From assembly GCA_902800305.1 (NCBI GenBank), contig CADCDP010000032.1:1-55747 (forward strand): a stretch of 55,747 nucleotides of DNA. The letters run 5' to 3'. Position 1 is the stretch's first letter. Every line of letters begins with the position of its first letter. This stretch comes from an uncultured Bacteroidales bacterium. Lineage in GTDB: Bacteria; Bacteroidota; Bacteroidia; Bacteroidales; Bacteroidaceae. Of this stretch, positions 25,118 through 34,484 are shown piece after piece. The notes below the pieces were generated by a model. That model did no database searches and was not told where the DNA came from. It was given only the letters and a program-made list of their open reading frames with translations. The translations under genes were made by a program, and so were the position numbers.

Positions 25118-25253
25118 GACCCCTCCCCCGCCTCCCCTAAATGGGAGGAGTAGAATGTTTGTGGGGGAGATATTCTACTATTATATATTTATTCAGTTTC
25201 TAGAAGTAACCACCCTCCCCCCCTTAGAGGGAGTGAAGAGGGGGGGCTGTTCT
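25118..25253. repeat. C/G-rich palindromic repeats between gldM and gldN
   Basis: The gap contains GACCCCTCCCCC, CCTCCCC-TAAA-TGGGAGG, TAGAAT...TATTCTA and CTCCC(T/C)CTTAGAGGGAG-like inverted segments. It resembles the element at 27668-27835 in style but not in exact sequence. Confidence 0.5.
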
Positions 25254-26813
25254 TTAGTTTATGATGACTTCCACAGGTGAAGTAAGTGTTCGTTCGATGC
25301 CGTCAGGTCCCACCACACGGATTTCGCTGATGTTGAATAGCTTGCCTCTTGTGAGGGAACGGATGCGCTGAAGCTGATTGGCGGTGAAGGAAGCAGAATT
25401 GCTGACCTCTGGCACCACATTACCCATGTTGTCCATGAAACGTGTCTGGAAGCCCAGCACTCGGAAGGAAATGTCGAGGAGTCCGTCGTCGATGGCTGCT
25501 CCAATACCTCCTGCAGACACGATAGCCTGTTTGGAGATGCGACCGCCCTTGAAACGAGTGGTATTACCCTTAGAGTCGGTATATTCGAGGTAGCCCATTG
25601 GGTCGGGTAACTTACGTACATGGAATGTGAATTTACCCATCTCTTGCTGGCGACCTTCGTTCTGAGCTGTGACGGTGAAAGTCACGTCTTCGCCCACCTT
25701 AGAAGGCACAGCTACGTAGTTGCCTCCGTCCTTCTTCGTCAACGTTCCATTGGTCATGGAAAGGCTGATACGATTGTTCGGAATGCCAGGCACACTGACA
25801 CTGATGGGGTTCTGGTAACCAGCATAGAGCATATTCATCAGCGTGGCACTCACGGTTGCAGATGGTTCCACGACCGTGTAAGGCTGTGAGAACTCGCGAC
25901 GGATGGTTTCGCCGTTACCGTTCTTCATGATGAGATAGCCTTTGAGGGTGAAATCGCCCGTGGAGCCACAGATAGTCTCATAGCGTCCATGCTCTGACTT
26001 GAGAAGGGTATTACCTACATAGATTTCTGGACGTTGGGTGGTATCGACAGCAGCCATAATGATTTGTGCGGAAAACTTGCCACCTCGCACAACGGTCTGT
26101 GCATTAGGAATGACAAGCGCCTGTATCTCGTTCACACGCACATCCTTCACGTCAATATTGGCTACAAGTTGGTGGAGCATCTCACCTTCTGCATGACGCA
26201 CATCGGTCTGCAGTTTGGTAAGCAGGGTGACAGCAGCAGCCACAGGTGTGTTCTCGAACATGTACTCCTGCCAGTTCTTGCCTTGTATCTTAGCCTTCTT
26301 GGGCACATCGGTGGTGAGGTTGGAACGGATAATCTTCTTCTGACTCTCGTCGTTAATCATCGCGGTGATACCTTCACGATAGGTCTCAATAGCTTTCTTC
26401 AACTTTCCCCCTTTACCAATGCCTGGTGCGAGCATCACGTGGGTGGCAGCCTCAAGGTTGTCACGCCCTTTTATATTGTTGAGGTCAGCATCGCTTCCGT
26501 CAGCTTCACGCACAATTTCCCACTTCAGGTTCTCAGCCAACGTGTAGAGCGAATCGGACATCTTGCGCACTTGCTGAGCCTTCTCGAACCACTGGCGGGT
26601 TTTTTCGGGGTTCTGCTTCATGGCTTCGTCCAACTCCTTGTAGATGGCCTCATTTTGGGTGGCAGAGTTGACTTTCGTGCGATTCAGACCTTCGTCCACG
26701 AGCGAGAAGCCTTCAAGCACATCCGACGAAACGTTGAGCGCCAGCATTGCCATAAGCACAACGTACATCAGATTGATCATCTTCTGTCGCGGAGTTAATT
26801 TCTTTCTAATCAT
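25254..26813 (-). CDS. gldM: Type IX secretion motor protein GldM (PorM)
   Basis: GldM pairs with GldL to form the rotary motor that spans inner membrane and periplasm. The 519-aa protein has one N-terminal membrane helix (KMINLMYVVLMAMLALNVSSDVL), then long helices and beta domains (NRISLSMTNGTLTKKDGGNY; RGGKFSAQIIMAAVD). Length is typical. Its ATG overlaps the gldL stop by four bases. Confidence 0.96.
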   Translation of the reverse strand: MIRKKLTPRQKMINLMYVVLMAMLALNVSSDVLEGFSLVDEGLNRTKVNSATQNEAIYKELDEAMKQNPEKTRQWFEKAQQVRKMSDSLYTLAENLKWEIVREADGSDADLNNIKGRDNLEAATHVMLAPGIGKGGKLKKAIETYREGITAMINDESQKKIIRSNLTTDVPKKAKIQGKNWQEYMFENTPVAAAVTLLTKLQTDVRHAEGEMLHQLVANIDVKDVRVNEIQALVIPNAQTVVRGGKFSAQIIMAAVDTTQRPEIYVGNTLLKSEHGRYETICGSTGDFTLKGYLIMKNGNGETIRREFSQPYTVVEPSATVSATLMNMLYAGYQNPISVSVPGIPNNRISLSMTNGTLTKKDGGNYVAVPSKVGEDVTFTVTAQNEGRQQEMGKFTFHVRKLPDPMGYLEYTDSKGNTTRFKGGRISKQAIVSAGGIGAAIDDGLLDISFRVLGFQTRFMDNMGNVVPEVSNSASFTANQLQRIRSLTRGKLFNISEIRVVGPDGIERTLTSPVEVIIN

Positions 26814-27661
26814 GCGATTTTCATTTTGAGTGCTTCAACCATCTTGAAATACACGTCGTTGAGTTCTTGCAGTTGGGCAGCCAGCTTCTTGGTTTGTTCG
26901 TTCACCTCGTCGATGGTAGCCGACTGAGTGCCGACGCTCTTAAGCTGCATCTCGTAGAAGCGGTTGATGCCCGTGAGGGTGCGGTTCATGTTCTCCATCT
27001 CCTCGGAATCGCGCGTGAGACGTGCGCTCTGCTCTGCCACCTTCTTGAGGGTGTCGGTGAGTTCGGTGAGCTGTTCCACGTATGCCTTCGTAGCTTCCTG
27101 CATTTCGGGAGCCATACTTTGGAACTGAGCGGAACGGAAGACTGGTGCAGAAGAAATGTTGGCTGCCAGTTGGGCGGCATCGACAGGTTCGCCTTCGGAA
27201 AGATTAGAATTATCAGAAATACCAGACTGGCCTGAGCCACCACCACCATTGATGACGATGGTGCCACCACCTGGCACTCCACCACCCACAATAACAGCAC
27301 CACCGCCACCACCACCTGCTGGCAAGTGGGATGCGGCATTGGCAGCATTGGCCAAAGCTGCTGCGGTCTCTTCGGAGATGGAAGCGTTTACTTGTGCCGT
27401 GATGGCAGCGTTTTCAGCAGCCTCCTCTGCCAATTCCTGAGCATCTAGGCTCTCCTGCGGTTCGAATCCAGCGAGGAAGAACACAATGACCTCGGTGCCC
27501 ATACCCAAGAAGAGCATGATGTCGGCACCTGCGATGTGGGTGAGTTTGAAAAGGGCACCTGCAATCACGATGGATGCACCCCAACTGTATGCATAGTTCA
27601 AAAAGGTCTGACCGCGCTTCGTGCGGAGCCACTTCTGTATGCCTGTATATTGTGTTGCCAT
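26810..27661 (-). CDS. gldL: Type IX secretion motor protein GldL (PorL)
   Basis: GldL is the inner-membrane motor subunit that uses the proton gradient. I start at the ATG at 27661 (ATQYTGIQKWLRTKRGQTF), ten codons inside the longest frame, since the family begins there. Two membrane helices follow (NYAYSWGASIVIAGALFKLTHI; MLFLGMGTEVIVFFLAGFEP), the second with the conserved Glu. An unusual Ala-rich then Gly-rich linker (GGGGGGAVIVGGGVPGGG) precedes a C-terminal coiled coil. Length is 283 aa. Confidence 0.93.
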   Translation of the reverse strand: MATQYTGIQKWLRTKRGQTFLNYAYSWGASIVIAGALFKLTHIAGADIMLFLGMGTEVIVFFLAGFEPQESLDAQELAEEAAENAAITAQVNASISEETAAALANAANAASHLPAGGGGGGAVIVGGGVPGGGTIVINGGGGSGQSGISDNSNLSEGEPVDAAQLAANISSAPVFRSAQFQSMAPEMQEATKAYVEQLTELTDTLKKVAEQSARLTRDSEEMENMNRTLTGINRFYEMQLKSVGTQSATIDEVNEQTKKLAAQLQELNDVYFKMVEALKMKIA

Positions 27662-27667
27662 AAAGAT

Positions 27668-27835
27668 AGACCCCCTCTGCCCTGCGAGCATCTCCCCCTC
27701 TATGAGGAGAACCGTCCGGCTGGATAGAACCGGGGGATTTTTTTAAAAGTTTATGATTGATTCTTTTTTATATTCCTAACACCCTGCATAGTCTCCCCAT
27801 AGAGGGGGAGATGCCCTAAGGGCAGAGGGGGTCTG
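27668..27835. repeat. Inverted-repeat element between gldK and gldL
   Basis: A 37-bp arm beginning AGACCCCCTCTGCCCT (27668-27704) matches in inverted orientation the arm ending GGGCAGAGGGGGTCT (27799-27835), with about 33 of 37 positions identical and the two arms about 95 bp apart. Each arm also holds ATCTCCCCCTCTATG. It looks like a small MITE-like or REP-like element inside the type IX operon. Confidence 0.7.
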
Positions 27836-29302
27836 TTATTTCTTTGCTTTCGATGCCGTGGCCACTTGTGAACGGACACAACGGAAACCGATGAAGGAGC
27901 GTCCCACATTCTGGAACTCGTATGAACGCCATGCGCTCTTGATGAAGCTCTCAGGGTCTTTCCAAGAGCCACCACGCACACTCTTCTTCTTCAGAGCGTA
28001 AGGGTCTTCCTTGGCGGCATTGTAGGTGAGAGAGGGGTTCATGTCGCTCATAGAAAGCACACCAGCCTCGGTATAAACGGTGTTAGTCCACTCTGCTACG
28101 TTGCCCGCCATATCGTAGAGGCCATTGCTGTTGGCACTATAGACACCTACTTTCGAGGTGATGAGGTTGCCGTCCTTGGTGTAGTTTCCTCGGTCGGGCT
28201 TGAAGTTCGCATAGTAGCATCCCTTGTCGCTGGCCACACCTTCATGTTCCCACGGAAGCTCGTTACCATCCTTACCACGTGCAGCAAACTCCCATTCAGC
28301 CTCGGTGGGCAGACGATAACGTTGGATGAACTTCGCCTGTGGCCCTAAACCCTTGATGAGGAAGTCGGTACGCCAGTTGCAGAAAGCGTTGGCCTGTTCC
28401 CAGTTCACACCCACCACTGGATATTCGTTGAAGTTGGAGTGGGAGAAATAGAGGCGCATATAGGCTTCATTCTCTGCATTCTGGAAGTCGTTGACCCAGC
28501 AAGTCGTGTCGGGATAGACGTTAACGATATAGGTATTGACGAAGTCCCACATACTGCTCAAAGGGCGCGTGATGGTCTCGCGATGGATGATTCCGTCATC
28601 ATCCACGTATGCCGTATCCTTCGAAATCATTACCACTTCGTTGGGGTCGTTCTCGAAATCGGTGTTCAGATTGCGTTCTTCCAGTGGCGAAGCACCAAAC
28701 CCACGGTCACCACCATTCTTCAAGCGATACTTTCTCTTAGCGGCCATCACATAGTCGAACACTTCATAGCGGTAGTTCAACTGGCTGGCATCCAGCATCT
28801 TTTCGCCCGTCACGGGGTGAATAGTGTAAACACTCTCGATAGCCCGCTGCTGGTCTTCGTCAGGATTGCGTGGCAAAGGCTTGTTCCAGTTCAAATGCGG
28901 TGTAATAGGATCACCATTCTTGTCTTCTTCAATCTTGTAAGTCTCGTCGCCACCGTAGGCAGGGTCGGCCAGACGCTCACGGATGATGGAGTCACGCACC
29001 CAATAGACAAACTGACGATACATGGAGTTGGTCACTTCCTTCTCGTCCATCCAGAAAGCATCCACACTGATGTCTCTTGTCGGGACATCCTTTCCCCAAA
29101 GGCTATCTGTCTTGTCGGTACCCATTTTCAGACTACCACGCTTTACCAGTACCATGCCGTAGGGTGCCGGTTCCGCCATCGACGTGCCACCTACACCCGT
29201 CACTTCGCCGCCAGCAGCATTCGAGCCTCCCTTACTGGAGAAACACGATGCCACGACCACAGCAAAAGCCATCGTACATATAGCAAACAAAATCTTTTTC
29301 AT
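27836..29302 (-). CDS. gldK: Type IX secretion lipoprotein GldK (PorK)
   Basis: GldK is an outer-membrane lipoprotein forming the periplasmic ring with GldN. The 488-aa product has a lipobox (VVVASC, Cys20) and a sulfatase-modifying-factor-like fold: YGMVLVKRGSLKMG, DISVDAFWMDEKEVTNSMYRQF, PVVGVNWEQANAFCNWR, YRLPTEAEWEFAARG, GLYDMAGNVAEWTN and VRGGSWKDP. Length is normal. It follows porP and precedes gldL. Confidence 0.96.
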   Translation of the reverse strand: MKKILFAICTMAFAVVVASCFSSKGGSNAAGGEVTGVGGTSMAEPAPYGMVLVKRGSLKMGTDKTDSLWGKDVPTRDISVDAFWMDEKEVTNSMYRQFVYWVRDSIIRERLADPAYGGDETYKIEEDKNGDPITPHLNWNKPLPRNPDEDQQRAIESVYTIHPVTGEKMLDASQLNYRYEVFDYVMAAKRKYRLKNGGDRGFGASPLEERNLNTDFENDPNEVVMISKDTAYVDDDGIIHRETITRPLSSMWDFVNTYIVNVYPDTTCWVNDFQNAENEAYMRLYFSHSNFNEYPVVGVNWEQANAFCNWRTDFLIKGLGPQAKFIQRYRLPTEAEWEFAARGKDGNELPWEHEGVASDKGCYYANFKPDRGNYTKDGNLITSKVGVYSANSNGLYDMAGNVAEWTNTVYTEAGVLSMSDMNPSLTYNAAKEDPYALKKKSVRGGSWKDPESFIKSAWRSYEFQNVGRSFIGFRCVRSQVATASKAKK

Positions 29303-29337
29303 TTTATATTATCTATTATACATTACTTAGCACAGCG

Positions 29338-29365
29338 TTTATCATTTGTCATTTATCATTTAGCG
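29338..29365. repeat. Heptamer tandem repeat after porP
   Basis: TTTATCA, TTTGTCA, TTTATCA, TTTAGCG followed by CAGCGTT; the same tail occurs at 45760-45800. Confidence 0.65.
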
Positions 29366-29370
29366 CAGCG

Positions 29371-30312
29371 TTACAGCCACCTCACACTCTTGTGCTTGTT
29401 GCGTCCCTTCTTGAAGAGGTCGAGGTCGGTCTGATAGCCCAGCACCACTTCGTGGCTTCCGTTGATGAGTCCTATACCCGACGTGTACAACTGATAGCTG
29501 TAGCCCAGACTGATGCCGTGAAACACGCCACCCAGCAGAAAAGTCACCGATGTTTCAGGACTATAGCCCACACCGCCATAGAACTTTTTCTCATCTTTCT
29601 CGTATGCCACCTTGCACTGCACATCCTCACGCCACGAATCAAGGTCTGACTGCACCAAGAAAGAGGGCTGTATCCTTATTAACGAATTTTTAATCTTAAT
29701 ATTGCATCCACCCATCAAATAAAACATTCTCGGCACTTCCACCTCGTTCCTCTCCCCAAGCACAAGGGTTGGAGCCAATAAGTGCTGCGCAGAGACACCA
29801 AGCCACATCTTAGGGTGATAATAGTACAAGCCCGTCGCCAAATCCACCTTGTTTCCCTTCATCTCAGACGAGGGGAAAGCCGGGTCGCTGTTATCCTCTT
29901 TCTCCACACCACTGCCATTGACCGTTTCTGTCAGTAATCCCCCTTGGAATCCAATGGCCAAGCGTCCCTTCTTACTCAATTTCACATTATAGGCATATTG
30001 CAACCCTATCTTGGTCGTACTGAAAATGAAAGCGTTGTCGTTGAAAAAGCTCAAACCCACACCATGACGAGGACTCAAAAAATAAACGGGCAGGTCTGCT
30101 CCTACATACAAGGTGGCAGGATTGTCGTCGTAGCCCGCTTGCTGCATCGAATAGACAGCATTCACGTTCATCATTCCATCGGTTCCCGAAGCAGCAGGGT
30201 TGTAAAACGACTTAAGGGCTGTGTAGTCCGAGAACTGCACATCCCATTGTGCCCTTGCCACAACAGAAAAGGTGGCAATGAACACCCACATCATTAGAAA
30301 ACGCCTCTTCAT
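29371..30312 (-). CDS. porP: PorP/SprF-family type IX outer-membrane protein
   Basis: PorP/SprF proteins are outer-membrane barrels that link GldK/N rings or anchor cargo in the type IX system. From the ATG at 30312 the protein has a signal peptide (FIATFSVVARAQ) and the family features WDVQFSDYTALKSFYNPAASG, GVGLSFFNDNAFIFSTTKIGLQYAY and SLGYSYQLYTSGIGLINGSHEVVLGY. I do not use the 23-codon upstream extension because the signal peptide begins at this Met. It is first in the gldK-L-M-N group. Confidence 0.92.
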   Translation of the reverse strand: MKRRFLMMWVFIATFSVVARAQWDVQFSDYTALKSFYNPAASGTDGMMNVNAVYSMQQAGYDDNPATLYVGADLPVYFLSPRHGVGLSFFNDNAFIFSTTKIGLQYAYNVKLSKKGRLAIGFQGGLLTETVNGSGVEKEDNSDPAFPSSEMKGNKVDLATGLYYYHPKMWLGVSAQHLLAPTLVLGERNEVEVPRMFYLMGGCNIKIKNSLIRIQPSFLVQSDLDSWREDVQCKVAYEKDEKKFYGGVGYSPETSVTFLLGGVFHGISLGYSYQLYTSGIGLINGSHEVVLGYQTDLDLFKKGRNKHKSVRWL

Positions 30313-30442
30313 CAATAAAAGAAACGCATTTCCATCCTTTTTATTGTATGAAGCGCCAAAAAAGTGGGGCACTGGATTCACATCCCATGCCCCACACTCA
30401 AAAACAGAGTATTAATATTAACCTACTTTTATCATCTCACTA

Positions 30443-30967
30443 TTAGAAATTTCCGCCACCGAAACCACCAGGTCCTCCGTTAGGGAAACCTCCTCCGAAA
30501 CCACCACCCGGACGGCCTTGGAAACCTCCATTCTGTCCCATGCCGCCACGTTGTCCCCCACGCTGGATATACACTTGTGCGGCTTGTGCAGGGGTGAGAA
30601 TCTCCAAGAACTTCGGCAAGTAATCCTTATCCACCTTCAGCTGAGCTTCTTGGCTGGCAAACTGCTTCTGAATCAGCTCTGTGGCTTGTTCATCCGTCAG
30701 TTTCTTCATATCCACCCTTTCCTCCTCAGCATTCTCCCCTTTCGGGTTAGCAGCATTGCGTCGTTCCGTCTGGTAGTCGAGATAGAGAACTTTGAACACT
30801 TCTGCCTTATCGTCATCCAGTTTCATCTGTTTCACCAGACGCTCCGCCTGACGATTATACATTTCTGTCGGGTCAAACCTCATTCGTTGACCACCATTCC
30901 CGTTTTGTGCCATTGCGGTCACTGAAACCAGCACCAATGTCAATGCTGAAAGCATAAACCTTTTCAT
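30443..30967 (-). CDS. Secreted helical protein with Gly-rich tail
   Basis: The 174-aa product has a signal peptide (LVLVSVTAMAQ), a helical middle (YNRQAERLVKQMKLDDDKAEVFKVLYLDYQTERR and KKLTDEQATELIQKQFASQEAQL) that recalls Spy/CpxP-type periplasmic proteins, and about 40 residues of Gly/Phe/Asn/Pro repeats (GGFGGGFPNGGPGGFGGGNF). I cannot assign a function. It stands alone between porP and the OmpA gene. Confidence 0.75.
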   Translation of the reverse strand: MKRFMLSALTLVLVSVTAMAQNGNGGQRMRFDPTEMYNRQAERLVKQMKLDDDKAEVFKVLYLDYQTERRNAANPKGENAEEERVDMKKLTDEQATELIQKQFASQEAQLKVDKDYLPKFLEILTPAQAAQVYIQRGGQRGGMGQNGGFQGRPGGGFGGGFPNGGPGGFGGGNF

Positions 30968-31075
30968 TGTCTTCTGTCTTTAGAGATTAAATTACCTTTT
31001 TGTCCTTGCTAAACCTTTTTGCAAATCGGTTTACATTCCATCAGACGAATTTAATAAGAAAAGGTTTAATCGACC

Positions 31076-32254
31076 TTACTTACTTTGTTCAATAAAAGTA
31101 GCCACACGGTTCCAGTCGTTCTCGTCGAAGAGTTCGTCTGTAGCACCGAGTCCCTTGTGAGTGAGGCGGTCTGGCGAAATCTTGTAGGTGCCGACGAGCA
31201 TATCATAAACAGCTTTGGCACGGGCATCGGATAGTTTCTGATTCAGTTCAGGATTTCCTTCGGGCGATGCGTAACCGTTGATGTGTACCTTGCAAGTAGG
31301 ATGATTCTTCATGTAAGTGGCAATCATGGCTACAGAAGGTTTCTGCGAAGCGTCGATAGTGCTCTTGCCTAACTGGAAAATCACGACGGGAGCGAGCTGG
31401 GTGGTGGTCTGGGTAACCGTCTTGTTCACGATAACCGTCTTTTCCTTCGCTTTCTCGGCTGCCAATTCTGCTTGCAAATCAGCGATGGTCTTGTTCTTGA
31501 CAGAAAGGTCAGCTTCAGCCTTAGCACGCATGGCATTGATGCGGTCGTTGAGGGCATCCATCTCAGCTTGGGTATATTTCTTGTCACACAACGTAAAGTA
31601 GTGAGTACCATTGGAGTTCTTGAAATGGCAGATGAACTTCAGTTCTGCACCCAGTTGTGCACCTTCGCGATTGAAGGCGAGTTTACCATAGCTATTACCT
31701 GGTTCGTTCAAGTCCCACAAGACGTAAGGCTGGAAGCGAATGGTGGTTGCTTTCGAACGTCCGAGGTTGAAGTCGATAGCCAACCCTGTCTTTGCGGCGA
31801 TGTCGTTGTTCGCCTTGTCGGAGAAGTGCGGCGTGAACGTGTGTTGCCAACCAAGACCTGCCAGAAGATTCAACTCCACACAGCGTGGCTTGCCCAAATA
31901 GCCGCCAAAGAGGTTGGAAAGGTTGGTAATACCGTTCAAACCCACCCAGAGTCCACGGAAAGCATTATAGTTCCCATAGACACTTTGTCCCCAACGGGTG
32001 TTATTGAGGCCATGGGAACCGAAAAAGGCTGTACCGTCAGCTTCCAGTGCGAAGACAGGAGTGAACTGCTTTTCGATGGAAATACCTGCTGTCGGATTCA
32101 ATGGGAAGATAGGGTCGAAATCCGTATGGGTAGTCACACCACCACCGATACCCAACGACCAATTGTCAAAAAACTTACCCGTATGAACGCTCTGCTGTGC
32201 GCTGACTACAAGGGTCGATGCGACCAACGCAAACAAAAAGAAAATTCTCTTCAT
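31076..32254 (-). CDS. OmpA-family outer-membrane protein
   Basis: A 392-aa protein with a signal peptide (VASTLVVSAQ), an N-terminal barrel of about 200 residues (NWSLGIGGGVTTHTDF, GLGWQHTFTPHFSDK), a coiled coil (DALNDRINAMRAKAEADLSVKN onward, residues about 230-275), and a C-terminal OmpA domain that binds peptidoglycan (KVHINGYASPEGNPELNQKLSDARAKAV). It probably tethers the outer membrane to the wall. Confidence 0.92.
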   Translation of the reverse strand: MKRIFFLFALVASTLVVSAQQSVHTGKFFDNWSLGIGGGVTTHTDFDPIFPLNPTAGISIEKQFTPVFALEADGTAFFGSHGLNNTRWGQSVYGNYNAFRGLWVGLNGITNLSNLFGGYLGKPRCVELNLLAGLGWQHTFTPHFSDKANNDIAAKTGLAIDFNLGRSKATTIRFQPYVLWDLNEPGNSYGKLAFNREGAQLGAELKFICHFKNSNGTHYFTLCDKKYTQAEMDALNDRINAMRAKAEADLSVKNKTIADLQAELAAEKAKEKTVIVNKTVTQTTTQLAPVVIFQLGKSTIDASQKPSVAMIATYMKNHPTCKVHINGYASPEGNPELNQKLSDARAKAVYDMLVGTYKISPDRLTHKGLGATDELFDENDWNRVATFIEQSK

Positions 32255-32276
32255 CTTTATTTTTCTATTTTAATAA

Positions 32277-34472
32277 TTAAGCAACGATTAAAAAATAACT
32301 TGGTATGATTTGCCGCTTTGCGGCATTAAAAAGAAAAATAAAGAAAAACAAATAAAAACATGAAAAAAAAATTTTAATGTGTAGATGTACTTCCATCGTG
32401 GCTCGATACTGCTTTCCATCGGTGTGGGTATAGATGATGGCTTGGCGGATGACGTAGGTGTTGCCCTTTTTCAGCTTGCCAGGATTCTGACCCACGTAAC
32501 AACCGTATTTGTCGGGGTACATCTCCGCAAAGATGGCAGCAGAAGAGGTGTAACCCACCACGTTACCAGCGGTGGTGTACCAATGTCCGTAGCAAGTGGC
32601 ACTCGATGTGGAGGTAGTCGTTCCGTAGGTGTCTTTACCGTTGGCACCCACTCCAACGAAGTCGAGCGTGCCTTTCACACCCTTGCTGGTTGACGAGCAT
32701 TTGATGGCTTTCATTTGGGCGGTGCTTACACCAAGGGCTTGACTAATGGCATCCATATCGTACTGCACACGCACACTACTGAAACTACTGGAACTATAGT
32801 CGAGGTTAGCATTGATAACCACGGTGGTGTCCTTACGTTCGTAGTCTTCGGGATAATCGCCATAATTGCGGCTGACACCGTATGGGTCGGTACCCTCAAA
32901 CTTCACGGCGTATGGCCATTGTTCATCGTTGCTAGTATCGTCATCCCACGGATGTCGCCAATAAGTGGTGGGAGCACCCATCACGACAAACCACAGGTAG
33001 GTGCAGTTCTCGGGCACGGTAATACTCACTTCACCCTCTGCACCACGCCCCATTTCACCGTAGGTGCGAGTGCCATCGCTGCTGTAAGCCACAAGGCCGT
33101 AGCGCCAACCAGCACGGAGCTTGTTGATGATACGATAACCTGCCGCACCCATGATGCTTCTGAAGTTGGCCTTCACCACCGTGCCTGCTGATGGCACTTT
33201 CAGCGGATTAGCGTTGTAGCCATAGTTTTCGGGACAGTAGGCAGGGTCAACCACCCAATAGTTGTCGTCGCCATCCAACATATTTTCCACAATCTCGGCT
33301 GATGGTGCGATGAGACGTTGCTGCTCGCTGCCGATTAAGCCCTGCCCATACTTTTGCCAACGGTCGATGTCCATGCTGGTGATGTGGGCATAGCCCTCAT
33401 ATTGTTCGTCAGCAAAGGTCTCTTCGTTCAGCCCGAAAATGCGCATATAAGCCTGAATAGGGTCTTCAGGTCTGTTGGATTCACGCCACACTCTGGCCAC
33501 CGTGTTCAGTCCATGCAACTGGCACCACCAGTCTTGATAGTAGCAGTTGTTGTAACGGGCGTTTTCGCTCAAAATGTTCATGTGGTGCATCTTTTGATTG
33601 TTACCCCAGTTCTCAGTAAACTGTTGGGCAGGATAAACCTTGTGGGCTTGCCAGTTGGCACAATCCTCCCACCATTCGTTGCCGCCCGAAGCATTAGTGC
33701 CATAGCCGTAGTTCAAACCGTGCTGGTTGCCGAGGTCGGCACTGACCAGATACTGGAACGTATGGCCTATCTCGTGTGCCACTGTCACTTCACTACTAGC
33801 TGCCCAGGGGTTGCAGTGGAACATACCCGTGCGGTATTCTTTCGCGGTCTTAGTGTTGCCCGAACCCGCTTCCCACACGGTACCACTTGTACCACTACCA
33901 TCTGCACGCCATTCGGATTGATTCACCACATACATGTGTATCTTCACGTTGTCGGTGGTAGATTTTCCTGGTTCCAGAAAGCCCAGTTCTTCCACATACA
34001 CCTTCCATATTTTCTCGGCATTGGTCAGCAACGTGTTCACATTGCAGACAGAGTTGGATGCGCCACCCGTCAAGTTGCCGCTACGCTGCTTCGTCAGCCC
34101 CTTTGCCCAGAAGATGACAAAATGCTCACTTTCGGCACTGCGTTGGAAACAGAACGTGGAGTTTTCGTTGGTGTAGTCGTTGTTCGAATAAGTGCTGGGC
34201 TTCACCAGATAACGTTCGATGCCGTCGAAACGGAATACTCCGTTGGTACGGTAGTTTTTCGATAATTTCGACACACGGTCTCGCGAGGGGAAGTACTTGT
34301 AGCGTGTAAACGAACTCTTTCCAAATTCGATGGAATCGACATCGGTCAAGTCAACGGTTTCGTTGGCTATGAAGCGGTCGTCAAACTGAAACCAGAGCAC
34401 GTCTGGCTTCGTCTGGGCATGTAGAGCACAGAACGAAACAAGGACGAACCACATCAATAAAAGTCTCTTCAT
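32277..34472 (-). CDS. Secreted HEIGH-motif metalloprotease-like protein
   Basis: The 731-aa protein has a signal peptide (VLVSFCALHAQ) and a zinc-binding HEIGH motif at 233-237 (SSEVTVAHEIGHTFQYLV), with a further acidic stretch (GGNEWWEDCANWQAHK) typical of DUF6055-like proteins. The C-terminal half contains a DUF4859-like beta domain. Its last ~33 residues are odd: after MEVHLHI they become KIFFSCFYLFFFIFLFN, encoded by a T-rich tract, and look like translated non-coding sequence; the real end may lie near 32370. The small sorting-tail gene lies 12 bp upstream, same operon. Confidence 0.8.
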   Translation of the reverse strand: MKRLLLMWFVLVSFCALHAQTKPDVLWFQFDDRFIANETVDLTDVDSIEFGKSSFTRYKYFPSRDRVSKLSKNYRTNGVFRFDGIERYLVKPSTYSNNDYTNENSTFCFQRSAESEHFVIFWAKGLTKQRSGNLTGGASNSVCNVNTLLTNAEKIWKVYVEELGFLEPGKSTTDNVKIHMYVVNQSEWRADGSGTSGTVWEAGSGNTKTAKEYRTGMFHCNPWAASSEVTVAHEIGHTFQYLVSADLGNQHGLNYGYGTNASGGNEWWEDCANWQAHKVYPAQQFTENWGNNQKMHHMNILSENARYNNCYYQDWWCQLHGLNTVARVWRESNRPEDPIQAYMRIFGLNEETFADEQYEGYAHITSMDIDRWQKYGQGLIGSEQQRLIAPSAEIVENMLDGDDNYWVVDPAYCPENYGYNANPLKVPSAGTVVKANFRSIMGAAGYRIINKLRAGWRYGLVAYSSDGTRTYGEMGRGAEGEVSITVPENCTYLWFVVMGAPTTYWRHPWDDDTSNDEQWPYAVKFEGTDPYGVSRNYGDYPEDYERKDTTVVINANLDYSSSSFSSVRVQYDMDAISQALGVSTAQMKAIKCSSTSKGVKGTLDFVGVGANGKDTYGTTTSTSSATCYGHWYTTAGNVVGYTSSAAIFAEMYPDKYGCYVGQNPGKLKKGNTYVIRQAIIYTHTDGKQYRATMEVHLHIKIFFSCFYLFFFIFLFNAAKRQIIPSYFLIVA

Positions 34473-34484
34473 GCTTGTCCCTCC

